Source: Pseudomonas spelaei (GTDB taxonomy: Bacteria > Pseudomonadota > Gammaproteobacteria > Pseudomonadales > Pseudomonadaceae). From it: a stretch of DNA of 64,000 bases. The stretch spans positions 167,227 to 231,226 of the forward strand of contig NZ_WNNK01000008.1 of assembly GCF_009724245.1 (NCBI RefSeq), given 5' to 3'. The stretch's first letter is position 1. Every line of letters begins with the position of its first letter. The notes under the pieces are model-generated. The model worked only from the letters and a program-made list of their open reading frames with translations. It searched no databases and was not told where the DNA came from. Positions 35,570 through 44,588 of the stretch are shown here, piece by piece. Made by a program: the position numbers and the translations under genes.

Positions 35570-36493
35570 TTGAAAGCGCCCCGCGTTACCCTTGATCAAT
35601 GGCGCACGCTGCAGGCCGTGGTCGACCATGGCGGCTTTGCCCAGGCGGCCGAAGTACTGCACCGTTCGCAATCCTCGGTGAGCTACACCGTGGCCCGTAT
35701 GCAGGACCAATTGGGCGTGCCGCTGCTGCGCATCGACGGGCGCAAGGCCGTGCTGACCGAAGCCGGCGAAGTGCTGTTGCGCCGCTCGCGGCAACTGGTG
35801 AAAAACGCCAGCCAGTTGGAAGACCTGGCTCATCATATGGAGCAGGGCTGGGAAGCCGAAGTACGACTGGTGGTCGACGCCGCCTACCCCAATGCCCGGC
35901 TGGTGCGCGCCCTGACCGCCTTTATGCCGCAAAGCCGTGGCTGCCGTGTGCGCCTGCGCGAAGAAGTGCTGTCCGGCGTCGAGGAACTGCTGATCGACGG
36001 CATGGCAGACCTGGCCATCAGCGGCTTCATCATTCCTGGCTACCTGGGCACCGAAATGAGCGACGTGGAATTTATCGCCGTGGCCCATCCAGAGCATCCG
36101 TTGCATCGACTGAACCGTGAATTGAGCTTCCACGACCTGGAAAGCCAGATGCAGGTGGTAATCCGCGATTCCGGCCGCCAGCAGCCGCGAGACGTCGGAT
36201 GGCTCGGCGCCGAACAACGCTGGACCGTCGGCAGCCTGCCCACCGCTGCCACCTTCGTCAGCAGCGGCCTGGGCTTTGCCTGGCTGCCGAGGCACATGAT
36301 CGAACGCGAACTCAAGGAAGGGCTGCTCAAGCAGCTACCCTTGGAGAAAGGCGCCAGCCGCAACCCGACGTTTTACCTGTATTCAAACAAGGACAAACCC
36401 TTGGGCCCGGCCACGCAGATTCTCGTCGAGTTGCTGCGTACCTTTGACACCGCACCGCTGGACGCCCCCTTTGCCGCACCGCAGCAAGCCTGA
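35570..36493 (+). CDS. LysR-type regulator (PA3225-like)
   Basis: 307 residues; N-terminal HTH in LDQWRTLQAVVDHGGFAQAA and HRSQSSVSYTVARMQ, then the substrate-binding domain. It starts with TTG at 35570, preceded by GAGGAG with 6-nt spacing. The order LysR-hydrolase-ppiA-ABC transporter matches PAO1 PA3225-PA3228 as I recall; in P. aeruginosa PA3225 has been tied to antibiotic susceptibility and virulence. The role here is inferred. Confidence 0.87.
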   Translation: MKAPRVTLDQWRTLQAVVDHGGFAQAAEVLHRSQSSVSYTVARMQDQLGVPLLRIDGRKAVLTEAGEVLLRRSRQLVKNASQLEDLAHHMEQGWEAEVRLVVDAAYPNARLVRALTAFMPQSRGCRVRLREEVLSGVEELLIDGMADLAISGFIIPGYLGTEMSDVEFIAVAHPEHPLHRLNRELSFHDLESQMQVVIRDSGRQQPRDVGWLGAEQRWTVGSLPTAATFVSSGLGFAWLPRHMIERELKEGLLKQLPLEKGASRNPTFYLYSNKDKPLGPATQILVELLRTFDTAPLDAPFAAPQQA

Positions 36494-36507
36494 ACAGGAG
36501 TTCATCG

Positions 36508-37311
36508 ATGGCCTATTTCGAACATGAAGGTTGCACCCTGCATTACGAGGAATATGGTCATGGCACACCGCTGATCCTGATCCACGGCCTGGGCTCCAGT
36601 TGCCTGGATTGGGAGTTGCAGGTGCCGGTGCTGGCACAACATTATCGACTGGTGGTCGTGGATATCCGTGGTCACGGCCGCTCCGACAAGCCCCGGGAGC
36701 GCTACAGCATCCCTGGGTTTACCGCCGACCTGGTGGCGCTGGTCGAACATCTGCATCTGACGCCTGCCCACGTAGTGGGCCTGTCCATGGGCGGCATGAT
36801 CGCCTTCCAACTGGCGGTGGATGAGCCTCAGTTGGTCAAGAGCCTGTGCATCGTCAACAGCGCGCCTCAGGTCAAGGTCCGCACCGCCAGCGATTATTGG
36901 CAATGGGCCAAGCGCTGGAGCCTGGCGCGAATCCTGAGCTTGAACACCATCGGCAAAGCCTTGGGCACGATGCTTTTTCCCAAACCTGAGCAGGCCGAAC
37001 TGCGGCGCAAGATGACCGAACGCTGGGCAAAAAACGACAAACGTGCTTACCTCGCCAGCTTCGATGCGATTGTCGGCTGGGGTGTACAGGAACGACTTTC
37101 CAGGATCACCTGTCCAACCCTCGTCGTCAGCGCCGACCACGACTACACCCCGGTGGCGCAGAAAGAAATCTATGTAAAACTGCTGCCTGATGCGCGGCTG
37201 GTGGTGATCAACGATTCCCGCCATGCAACGCCCTTGGATCAACCCGACGTCTTCAATACCACCTTGCTCGATTTTCTGAATACAGTCGAAACCACTACCC
37301 AGGATCACTGA
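36508..37311 (+). CDS. alpha/beta-fold hydrolase
   Basis: 267-residue hydrolase: oxyanion region LILIHGLGSSCLDWELQ, nucleophile elbow VVGLSMGGMIAF (Ser at about residue 94), Asp in VVSADHDYTP, His in INDSRHATPLD. The family covers esterases, haloperoxidase-like and 3-oxoadipate lactonase-like enzymes; the substrate cannot be told. It follows the LysR gene by 14 bp and precedes ppiA by 3 bp, so it belongs to the same operon. Confidence 0.9.
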   Translation: MAYFEHEGCTLHYEEYGHGTPLILIHGLGSSCLDWELQVPVLAQHYRLVVVDIRGHGRSDKPRERYSIPGFTADLVALVEHLHLTPAHVVGLSMGGMIAFQLAVDEPQLVKSLCIVNSAPQVKVRTASDYWQWAKRWSLARILSLNTIGKALGTMLFPKPEQAELRRKMTERWAKNDKRAYLASFDAIVGWGVQERLSRITCPTLVVSADHDYTPVAQKEIYVKLLPDARLVVINDSRHATPLDQPDVFNTTLLDFLNTVETTTQDH

Positions 37312-37314
37312 CCC

Positions 37315-37878
37315 ATGCTGAAAAAAATCGCATTCTTTGCAGGCTCCGTTCTGTTTGCCGCCAACCTGATGGCTGCTGAACCTGCCAAGGCGCCCCACGT
37401 ATTGATCACCACCACCAATGGCGATATCGAAATCGAACTGGACCCGGTCAAGGCTCCGATCAGCACCAAGAACTTCCTGGCCTATGTCGACAAGGGCTTC
37501 TACACCAACACCATTTTCCACCGGGTGATCCCGGGTTTCATGGTCCAGGGTGGCGGGTTCACTACGCAAATGTCGCAAAAACCAACCGAAGCACCGATCA
37601 AGAACGAAGCCAGCAATGGCCTGCATAACGTGCGTGGCACCTTGTCCATGGCCCGTACCAACGACCCGAACTCGGCCACCAGCCAGTTCTTCATCAACGT
37701 TGCGGACAATGCATTCCTTGATCCAGGCCGCGATGCCGGGTACGCAGTCTTCGCCAAAGTCGTCAAAGGCATGGACGTGGTCGACATCATCGTCAATTCG
37801 CAAACCACCACCAAACAGGGCATGCAAAACGTGCCAATCGATCCTGTCCTGATCAAGTCGGCCAAGCGCATCGACTGA
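37315..37878 (+). CDS. ppiA: Periplasmic peptidyl-prolyl cis-trans isomerase A
   Basis: 187-residue cyclophilin with signal peptide [20 protein letters not shown]. The core contains [15 protein letters not shown] (catalytic Arg), [15 protein letters not shown] and [13 protein letters not shown]. It accelerates prolyl isomerisation of exported proteins. It is only 3 bp downstream of the hydrolase gene. Confidence 0.95.
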   Translation: MLKKIAFFAGSVLFAANLMAAEPAKAPHVLITTTNGDIEIELDPVKAPISTKNFLAYVDKGFYTNTIFHRVIPGFMVQGGGFTTQMSQKPTEAPIKNEASNGLHNVRGTLSMARTNDPNSATSQFFINVADNAFLDPGRDAGYAVFAKVVKGMDVVDIIVNSQTTTKQGMQNVPIDPVLIKSAKRID

Positions 37879-37961
37879 GGTCTACAGGGAGTTTCGCGCG
37901 GCGCTCACAAGGCCCCGCGCGTATTTGAACAGGAGAGCCCGCCCGGCGGGCGTCAGACCTA

Positions 37962-39794
37962 ATGCTCTATCGTCGTTTTGAACAACTGATCGATATTTTC
38001 CGCGACGCCCCCACTGCGTCTCCTCCCGATACAGTCCTGCCGTTCTATCTCTATTACCTGCGTCAGGTGTGGCCATGCTTTGCCGCGCTGCTGGTAGTGG
38101 GCCTGATCGGCGCGCTGATCGAAGTGGCGCTGTTCAGCTACCTGAGCCGCATCATTGACCTGGCCCAGGGCACGCCGCCGCCCGATTTCTTCCAGATTCA
38201 CGCCACCGAGTTGATCTGGATGGCCGTGGTCGCCTTGCTGCTGCGCCCGATCTTCGGCGCCCTGCATGACTTGCTGGTGCACCAGACCATCAGCCCCAAC
38301 ATGACCAGCCTGATCCGCTGGCAGAACCACAGCTATGTACTCAAGCAGAGCCTGAACTTCTTCCAGAACGATTTTGCCGGGCGTATTGCCCAACGCATCA
38401 TGCAAACCGGCAACTCCCTGCGGGACTCCGCAGTAGCGGCCGTGGATGCCATCTGGCACGTGGCAATCTACGCCATCAGCGCCCTGGTGCTGTTCGCCGA
38501 GGCCGACTGGCGCCTGATGATTCCATTGGTCACCTGGATCGTCTGCTACAGCCTGGCTTTGCGTTACTTCGTGCCTCGGGTCAAGGAGCGCTCGGTGATC
38601 TCCTCTGAAGCGCGCTCCAAACTGATGGGCCGGATCGTTGATGGCTACACCAACATCACCACCTTGAAGCTGTTCGCTCACACCCATTTCGAGCAGAACT
38701 ACGCCAAGGAAGCCATCATCGAGCAAACCGAGAAAACCCAACTGGCCAGCCGCGTCGTCACCAGCATGGACGTGGCGATCACCACCATGAACGGCCTGCT
38801 GATCGTCACCACCACGGGCCTGGCCTTGTGGCTGTGGACCCAGTCGCTGATCTCCGTCGGCGCCATTGCCCTGGCGACTGGCCTGGTGATTCGGATCGTC
38901 AACATGTCCGGCTGGATCATGTGGGTGGTCAACGGCATTTTCGAGAACATCGGCATGGTCCAGGACGGCCTGAAAACCATCGCCCAACCGGTCGCCGTCA
39001 CCGACGTGGAAAATGCCCAGCCCCTGAGCGTGCCCCACGGCGAAGTGCGTTTTGAGCAGGTGGATTTTCACTACGGCAAGAAAAGCGGAATCATCGGCGG
39101 TCTGAACCTGGAGATCAAAGCCGGGGAAAAAATCGGCCTGATCGGCCCGTCCGGTGCGGGCAAGTCCACGTTGGTGAACTTGCTGCTGCGCCTGTATGAC
39201 CTGCAAGGCGGGCGCATCCTGATCGACGGCCAGAACATCGCCGAGGTTGCCCAGGAAAGCTTGCGCGAACAGATCGGCATGATCACCCAAGACACCTCAT
39301 TGCTGCACCGTTCGATCCGCGACAACCTGTTGTACGGCAAGCCCGACGCCACCGACGAAGAGCTTTGGGCCGCCGTGCACAAGGCCCGCGCCGATGAGTT
39401 CATCCCGCTGTTGTCGGACTCCGAAGGCCGCACCGGCCTGGATGCCCATGTCGGCGAACGAGGTGTGAAACTCTCCGGCGGCCAGCGCCAGCGGATTGCG
39501 ATTGCCCGGGTACTGCTCAAGGATGCGCCGATCCTGATCATGGACGAAGCCACCTCGGCCCTCGACTCGGAGGTGGAGGCGGCGATCCAGGAAAGCCTGG
39601 AAACCCTGATGCAAGGCAAGACCGTAATCGCCATCGCCCACCGGCTCTCGACCATTGCCCGGATGGACCGGTTGGTGGTGCTGGAAAAGGGGCAGATCGC
39701 CGAAAGCGGCAGCCATGCCGAACTGCTGGCTCATCGCGGGTTGTATGCGCGGTTGTGGCAGCACCAGACGGGAGGCTTTGTAGGAATCGACTGA
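37962..39794 (+). CDS. ABC-type exporter, fused permease/ATPase
   Basis: 610-residue half-transporter: six hydrophobic segments in residues 20-330 followed by an ATPase with Walker A GPSGAGKSTL (about residue 395), signature LSGGQRQR (about 505), Walker B LIMDEATSALDSE, and the H-loop IAIAHRLST. It is the lipid/drug exporter (MsbA-like) type and would work as a homodimer. It follows ppiA by 83 bp. In PAO1 the equivalent PA3228 was linked to antibiotic susceptibility, by my recollection. Confidence 0.92.
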   Translation: MLYRRFEQLIDIFRDAPTASPPDTVLPFYLYYLRQVWPCFAALLVVGLIGALIEVALFSYLSRIIDLAQGTPPPDFFQIHATELIWMAVVALLLRPIFGALHDLLVHQTISPNMTSLIRWQNHSYVLKQSLNFFQNDFAGRIAQRIMQTGNSLRDSAVAAVDAIWHVAIYAISALVLFAEADWRLMIPLVTWIVCYSLALRYFVPRVKERSVISSEARSKLMGRIVDGYTNITTLKLFAHTHFEQNYAKEAIIEQTEKTQLASRVVTSMDVAITTMNGLLIVTTTGLALWLWTQSLISVGAIALATGLVIRIVNMSGWIMWVVNGIFENIGMVQDGLKTIAQPVAVTDVENAQPLSVPHGEVRFEQVDFHYGKKSGIIGGLNLEIKAGEKIGLIGPSGAGKSTLVNLLLRLYDLQGGRILIDGQNIAEVAQESLREQIGMITQDTSLLHRSIRDNLLYGKPDATDEELWAAVHKARADEFIPLLSDSEGRTGLDAHVGERGVKLSGGQRQRIAIARVLLKDAPILIMDEATSALDSEVEAAIQESLETLMQGKTVIAIAHRLSTIARMDRLVVLEKGQIAESGSHAELLAHRGLYARLWQHQTGGFVGID

Positions 39795-39798
39795 CGCC

Positions 39799-39835
39799 AA
39801 CTGTCTCAAAATCCGAACAATTCTGACAGTTTTTC
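39799..39835 (+). terminator. terminator-like hairpin after the ABC transporter
   Basis: AACTGTC (39799-39805) pairs with GACAGTT (39825-39831), with a 19-nt loop, followed by a T run. The long loop lowers confidence. Confidence 0.5.
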
Positions 39836-39859
39836 TCTATCAAACTGGTCATACGCCAT

Positions 39860-39899
39860 AATCCTGCTGTACTGCAATCAGGATTCAGGAGGATCCTGA
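39860..39899 (+). promoter_or_regulatory. mutually exclusive hairpins in the aqpZ leader
   Basis: AATCCTG (39860-39866) can pair with CAGGATT (39879-39885), while TCAGGAT (39878-39884) can pair with ATCCTGA (39893-39899). The two helices share the middle segment and cannot coexist. No T tract follows. A switch role in the aqpZ mRNA is only a possibility. Confidence 0.35.
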
Positions 39900-39964
39900 C
39901 ATAAGCGGCAAGGAAGCTTCACCGACCAGTTAATCAGATAGAGCAATCTATTAAGGACGTGTTC

Positions 39965-40669
39965 ATGTCTTCTCTGTTCAAACGTTCCGTTACGGAAGGA
40001 TTAGGTACGTTTTGGCTGGTGTTGGGCGGCTGCGGGAGTGCGGTATTGGCCGCATCGTTCCCCAACGTCGGGATCGGTCTACTCGGTGTGGCCCTGGCAT
40101 TCGGGCTCACCGTGCTGACCATGGCCTATGCCATCGGACATATCAGCGGTTGTCACCTAAACCCGGCAGTATCCGTGGGGCTGGTAGTGGGCGGGAGGTT
40201 CCCGGCCAAGGAGTTACCGGCGTACATCGTCTCTCAGGTTATCGGCGCCATCGTCGCAGCCGCGCTGTTGTACTTCATTGCCAGCGGCAAACCGGGCTTT
40301 GAACTGGCCGGCGGCCTGGCATCCAATGGCTATGGCGAGCATTCACCGGGTGGTTACTCGATGGCAGCGGGCTTTGTCACTGAGTTGGTGATGACGGCGA
40401 TGTTTGTGCTGATCATCCTCGGCGCCACCGACCGTCGTGCTCCAGCTGGCTTGGCGCCGATTGCCATTGGCCTGGGGCTGACGCTGATCCACCTGATCTC
40501 GATCCCCGTCACCAACACCTCGGTCAACCCGGCTCGCAGCACTGGCCCGGCGCTGATTGTCGGCGGTTTGGCACTCCAGCAGTTGTGGATGTTCTGGATC
40601 GCACCGATCCTCGGTGCAGTGGTCGGCGGTGTGGTTTATCGCTGGTTGGGCAAAGAAGAGAAAGCCTGA
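39965..40669 (+). CDS. aqpZ: Aquaporin Z
   Basis: 234-residue water channel with six transmembrane helices and two half-helix loops: NPAV at about residues 66-69 and NPAR at about 188-191; [13 protein letters not shown] includes the Cys next to the first NPA typical of AqpZ. The ATG at 39965 with AAGGA 7 nt upstream is preferred over GTG at 39959. Monocistronic by its position. Confidence 0.95.
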   Translation: MSSLFKRSVTEGLGTFWLVLGGCGSAVLAASFPNVGIGLLGVALAFGLTVLTMAYAIGHISGCHLNPAVSVGLVVGGRFPAKELPAYIVSQVIGAIVAAALLYFIASGKPGFELAGGLASNGYGEHSPGGYSMAAGFVTELVMTAMFVLIILGATDRRAPAGLAPIAIGLGLTLIHLISIPVTNTSVNPARSTGPALIVGGLALQQLWMFWIAPILGAVVGGVVYRWLGKEEKA

Positions 40670-40680
40670 AGCAAACGGGT

Positions 40681-41805
40681 TCAGCCCTGCCGATAAGGCA
40701 GGGCTGTTCTCGCCTCTTCGGCATACGCCAAAATCCCCACCCGCTCCCGCTCCAGAAAGTCTGCCACTGCCGTCTTCAAACCGGGATGGCGCAGGTAGTG
40801 CCAGGAATGGGTGATGACCGGCTCAAACCCACGAATCAGTTTGTGCTCACCCTGGGCACCGGCGTCGAACCGCTGCAAACCGTGGGCAATCGCGTAATCC
40901 ATACCTTGATAGAAGCAAGTCTCGAAATGCAGGCGGTCGAACTCCGCCAGGCATCCCCAGTAACGCCCATAAAAACTGCCGCCGCCGATCAGGCTGAACG
41001 CCATCGCTACGGGCCGTGATCCTTGTTTGGCCAGCACCACGCGAATCGCTTCGGGCATGCGTTCGGCCAATAGACTGAAAAAGTCTCGGGTCAGGTAAGG
41101 CGATTGTCGGCGCACGGCGTACGTGTTCGCGTAGCAGGCATAGACAAAATCCCATTGCGCCTCGCTCAGCTCATGACCTTGCAACCACTCGAACTCGATG
41201 CCCTGCCCCGCGACCTGTTCGCGCTCCTTGCGCATCTGCTTGCGCTTGCGCGAACTCAACGCGTCGAGAAAGTCCTGAAAGTCTCGATAACCACGGTTCT
41301 GCCAATGAAACTGACACCCCAATCGCTGCAACCAGCCCGTCTGCTGGGCCAGGGCGCTATCGGCCAACGCATCGGTGAAGTTGATATGGGCACTGGAAAG
41401 ACCTTCGATTTCCAGATAGCCCGGCAGGCTTTTGAGCAGTTCAAAACCGTCCTCGACACTCGCCGCCAGCAGCCGTGGGCCGCTGACCGGACTGAAAGGA
41501 ACGGCCGTCAGGAGTTTGGGGTAGTAGTCGATACCGGCACGCTCGCAAGCATCGGCCCAACCATGGTCGAAGACATACTCACCATAAGAATGCCACTTGC
41601 GATAGCTGGGCAGCGCGGCGATCAGGCGTCCGCTTTCATAATGCAGCAGGTGCTCGGGCTGCCAGCCGGAGTGTGGGCCGAGGCTGGCACTGTCTTCCAG
41701 AGCGCTGAGGAAGGCGTGGCGCAAAAAAGGCTGGTCGGAGGGGACCAACGCATTCCACGCTTCGGGGGCAATTTCGGACAGGCTATTCAAACGTTGTAAC
41801 GGCAT
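40681..41805 (-). CDS. FemAB-like (PF04339) GNAT-fold protein
   Basis: 374-residue cytoplasmic protein of the FemAB-like/DUF482 family. Visible motifs: PFLRHAFLSALEDSAS near the start, SRKRKQMRKEREQ in the middle, and HFETCFYQGMDYAIAHGLQRFDAGAQGEHK, split, in the C-terminal part, the hallmark region. Often annotated as GNAT acetyltransferase or peptidoglycan-related; the substrate is unproven. It runs tail-to-tail with aqpZ, 11 bp apart. Confidence 0.87.
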   Translation of the reverse strand: MPLQRLNSLSEIAPEAWNALVPSDQPFLRHAFLSALEDSASLGPHSGWQPEHLLHYESGRLIAALPSYRKWHSYGEYVFDHGWADACERAGIDYYPKLLTAVPFSPVSGPRLLAASVEDGFELLKSLPGYLEIEGLSSAHINFTDALADSALAQQTGWLQRLGCQFHWQNRGYRDFQDFLDALSSRKRKQMRKEREQVAGQGIEFEWLQGHELSEAQWDFVYACYANTYAVRRQSPYLTRDFFSLLAERMPEAIRVVLAKQGSRPVAMAFSLIGGGSFYGRYWGCLAEFDRLHFETCFYQGMDYAIAHGLQRFDAGAQGEHKLIRGFEPVITHSWHYLRHPGLKTAVADFLERERVGILAYAEEARTALPYRQG

Positions 41806-41872
41806 CCGCTTCCCCGATGATCACTGCTGGTAGACGGGGCGAGTATCGCAGCTCCTGCACTTTCACGGCCAT

Positions 41873-41898
41873 AAAAAAACCCCGCCAAACGGCGGGGC
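41873..41898 (-). terminator. rho-independent terminator after the OprO/P-like porin gene
   Basis: CCCCGCC (41880-41886) pairs with GGCGGGG (41891-41897); on the minus strand seven T follow. Confidence 0.93.
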
Positions 41899-41961
41899 AA
41901 ACAAACGAGGAGCGCTTTAACGGATGAAGGAAGAGCGCTTTGAAGCGGTGTTGCAGGTTGC

Positions 41962-43296
41962 TTAAAACACGTACTGCACGCGAGCTACAAAGTTGTCACC
42001 GCTGTCATCGCCATTGGCGTTCTTGATCCTGTCGGTGCTGACTTTGACGTAGTTGGCCGAGACCTTGACGGACTCGTTGGCATACCAGTTAACCCCAATG
42101 GTGTTCAAGTTGGCCTTGGCGTCGCCGGTTTCACGGGTGGCGCTGTTGCGAACGACGTTCTTGTCATCAACACTGATGTTGTCGTAGCGATAGAACACTT
42201 CCCACGCGCCATACTGCTTGTTCTCGGGCTTGATGGTGTCGAACTTGGCACCGTCGAGTTTGTAGACACGGGCTTCGCCGGTCAGGGTGTAAGCCACTTG
42301 GCCGTAGAAACCGGTGGCTTTCACATCCTGGTAGGCGCTGCTGTCGGCCTTCATTTTGCGATTCAGGTATTCCGCCTGCAGGGACAACGGGCCGGTGGCA
42401 AAAGCGAATTCGCCGCCAAACACGGTGTCAGTGTCGTAGGCATCAGTGCTGGTCAAGTTGCCGGAGTCCAGACCCACACCGCCGCCAAAGGTGGCGCGGT
42501 TACCGTTGGTGCCAGCATCGTTGCCGCCGGAGGTAGACACACCACGTGCACCGAGGCGAGGACGGATACGAGAGTCGAATGCGGTGTCTTTCAAATCACG
42601 TACCGCGACATCCAGGCCCACGTGCAAGACATTGCCGGTTTCATGCATCGGCGCAAACACCGCACGGCCGTTAAATTGCTTCACGCCCTTGCCGTCCTTG
42701 TCGTTGATGTCCTTGGACGCAACGCTGGCGGACAGGTAAGCCATGTCGGCCACTACCGAACTGACCTGAATGCCCATGCCGTTTTCGTGGGAGTTGATCC
42801 AGTCAGCCAATTCGTAGGCCGAGTTACGCTCGATACCCGTGACCCACTTGGAGCTGGTGGCTTTTTCCAGGCCGAAATCTGCGTCGAAGCGCCCCACACG
42901 AATGGTGACCGGCTTGAAGCCCACGTAAGACATCGACGCTTCGTCGAAGTAGCCGTCGTCGGAATTACCCGAGTTATGGGAGAAGTCGTAGTTGACCTGG
43001 TATTTGAAATCCTTGTACAGGGTACCGCCCAGCTCCAGGTAGGCACGACGGAAGTAAGTGGCATCCGCCGAGTCGCCGTTCTTGGTGTAAAAGCCATCAA
43101 ACGTGCCGTAATCGGCCTGCAGACGACCGCCCAGCTTGAAGCTGAAATTCTGGTCGGTAGTCGCAATCTCAAGGCCGCCCTTGGTTTTGACCACGATATC
43201 GGCGCCGTCAGTAGTGACAGTACCTGCGAAAGCCTGGGCGGTAACCGCCAGGGCCAGAGCGCTGGCCGCAAAACCGGCGAAGTGCTTACGGATCAT
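41962..43296 (-). CDS. Phosphate-selective porin O/P family protein
   Basis: 444-residue outer-membrane porin of the OprO/OprP family (PF07396). Signal peptide [20 protein letters not shown] with cleavage after QAFA, then alternating beta-strand sequence and a terminal Phe (VARVQYVF). OprP takes up phosphate and OprO pyrophosphate in PAO1, but many Pseudomonas paralogues are of other specificity, so no symbol is given. I saw no clean Pho box upstream. Confidence 0.9.
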   Translation of the reverse strand: MIRKHFAGFAASALALAVTAQAFAGTVTTDGADIVVKTKGGLEIATTDQNFSFKLGGRLQADYGTFDGFYTKNGDSADATYFRRAYLELGGTLYKDFKYQVNYDFSHNSGNSDDGYFDEASMSYVGFKPVTIRVGRFDADFGLEKATSSKWVTGIERNSAYELADWINSHENGMGIQVSSVVADMAYLSASVASKDINDKDGKGVKQFNGRAVFAPMHETGNVLHVGLDVAVRDLKDTAFDSRIRPRLGARGVSTSGGNDAGTNGNRATFGGGVGLDSGNLTSTDAYDTDTVFGGEFAFATGPLSLQAEYLNRKMKADSSAYQDVKATGFYGQVAYTLTGEARVYKLDGAKFDTIKPENKQYGAWEVFYRYDNISVDDKNVVRNSATRETGDAKANLNTIGVNWYANESVKVSANYVKVSTDRIKNANGDDSGDNFVARVQYVF

Positions 43297-43633
43297 CGAA
43301 GATTTCCCCTAATTGATGGTCTTGTGCATTGGCAAAACACGCGGACTAGAGCCGCTTGTGTTGGGTGGGGATCTTGGCGAGGGGATATTTCAGCCGGGTT
43401 GCTGCAACATAAAGATTTTGTTACATGGGAACTTTTTTATAGCCAATAGAAATAAGCGCAACGCCACGCCCTGCAAGCGTTTCGCGGACAAAATTGGCAA
43501 AAATGCCAAATGAAACAAAATGTAAAAACACTGACAAAAATGAAATCTTTTTTAATCAGGTGATTTTTCAAGCGAAAAAAAACCCGCGTCTGAAGCCGAC
43601 GCGGGTTGGGGTGCTACTGTGAAAACTGTCAGA
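43297..43633. other. AT-rich intergenic region, 337 bp
   Basis: Upstream region of the porin gene and downstream region of the anti-sigma gene. It is unusually A/T-rich with A and T runs, which fits a promoter and leader. No gene is supported. It contains the terminator listed next. Confidence 0.5.
43575..43607 (-). terminator. rho-independent terminator after the anti-sigma gene
   Basis: AACCCGCGTC (43581-43590) pairs with GACGCGGGTT (43598-43607), and eight T follow on the minus strand. Confidence 0.93.
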
Positions 43634-43870
43634 TTACTGCGGGTCGCGAGAACGCTCGGCGGCCAAGCGTTCAGCCAATTCGTCGACATCCGGCACAGGT
43701 GGCTCGGGCATGATGCGCAAGGTCGCTTGCATCAAGCGCATCTGGCGGATAAAACGTCGGCATTTGGGGCAGAACATCAGGTGATGGCGCACCAGCAAGC
43801 GCTCGCGAAAGGTCAGTTGCCCATCGAGATAGTCACTGGAACGTGCCACTTGTTCTTTACAGGTCAACAT
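43634..43870 (-). CDS. Zinc-type anti-sigma factor (zf-HC2)
   Basis: 78-residue cytoplasmic protein with the ZAS zinc site HHLMFCPKC (H-x3-C-x2-C, about residues 29-37) and an upstream Cys at residue 4. It would bind and hold the sigma factor encoded just before. Its ATG lies 7 nt inside the sigma stop, so the pair is translationally coupled. There is no membrane segment, so signal sensing is probably cytoplasmic, perhaps redox via the zinc cysteines; this is inference. Confidence 0.87.
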   Translation of the reverse strand: MLTCKEQVARSSDYLDGQLTFRERLLVRHHLMFCPKCRRFIRQMRLMQATLRIMPEPPVPDVDELAERLAAERSRDPQ

Positions 43871-44478
43871 TCGCCGGTTTCCTCAAAATGCTCCACAGTG
43901 GCGAAGACTTTAAGCCGTGCCCGATGCAGCAGCACACGAACATTGGAGAGCGAGATCTCCAGAAGATTACAAATCTCCTCCAACTCCAGCCCCTGGCGTT
44001 CGCGTAACAGCAACACACTGCTTTGCAGCTCGGAAAGGCTCAGCAGCGTGTGCTCCAGGCATTCGCGCAGCTCATTCTCGGTGAGCAACGCTTCAGGCGT
44101 GTCCTGATGCCAGGCAAACGGTGCGACCAACCAGTGGCCATCCTCCGGTACGAAGCGATCATCACCGATGGTACCGTGGGGCGACGGCAGGTCATCCAGC
44201 AGGACCTCCCGGCGATTTTGTTTGTAACGGCCTTTGGCAGCGTTAGCGGTAATAGTCAGTAGCCAGGTTTTGAGGCTGGAACGCCCCTCGAATTTGCCCA
44301 GGTTGCGCACCACCGAGAGCCACGCGTCCTGCACCACTTCATCGGCATGACGCTGCCCAACAATGGCATAGGCAACGGCGCGCATGGCGCTCTGGTAGGT
44401 CGCGACCAATTCCTTGTAGGCACGCTGCTCACCCTTGAGCAGTCGTTCGAGCAGGTGCGAGTCGTCCGCTGCTGCCAT
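43864..44478 (-). CDS. ECF-type RNA polymerase sigma factor
   Basis: 204-residue sigma-70 family protein. Region 2 (residues 10-85: YKELVATYQSAMRAVAYAIV, ADEVVQDAWLSVVRNLGKFEG) and region 4 (about 140-195: SLSELQSSVLLLRERQGLELE, then ICNLLEISLSNVRVLLHRAR) are separated by a 55-residue linker. ATG at 44478 has GAGGT just upstream. Overlaps the anti-sigma gene. In PAO1 the sigma PA3285 lies beside the FabH-like PA3286; this looks like the same locus. Target genes are unknown. Confidence 0.92.
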   Translation of the reverse strand: MAAADDSHLLERLLKGEQRAYKELVATYQSAMRAVAYAIVGQRHADEVVQDAWLSVVRNLGKFEGRSSLKTWLLTITANAAKGRYKQNRREVLLDDLPSPHGTIGDDRFVPEDGHWLVAPFAWHQDTPEALLTENELRECLEHTLLSLSELQSSVLLLRERQGLELEEICNLLEISLSNVRVLLHRARLKVFATVEHFEETGEC

Positions 44479-44515
44479 TCAGACCTCGGTACAAACACAT
44501 TTCAAGATAAGAACA

Positions 44516-44574
44516 CAGTCAGTGTGGGAGCCGGGCTTGTGTGGGAGCGAGCAAGCCCGCTCCCACACTGACTG
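44516..44574. repeat. REP-type long hairpin between the FabH-like and sigma genes
   Basis: A near-perfect 23-bp stem with one bulged C: 5' arm 44516-44539 begins CAGTCAGTGTGGGAG, 3' arm 44552-44574 ends CTCCCACACTGACTG. The 12-nt loop carries a further GTGGGAGCGAG. The core is the GTGGGAGCGGGCTTG REP family, but as a compact single hairpin with matching flanks. Confidence 0.85.
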
Positions 44575-44588
44575 CGTCGCTTCGTTAA

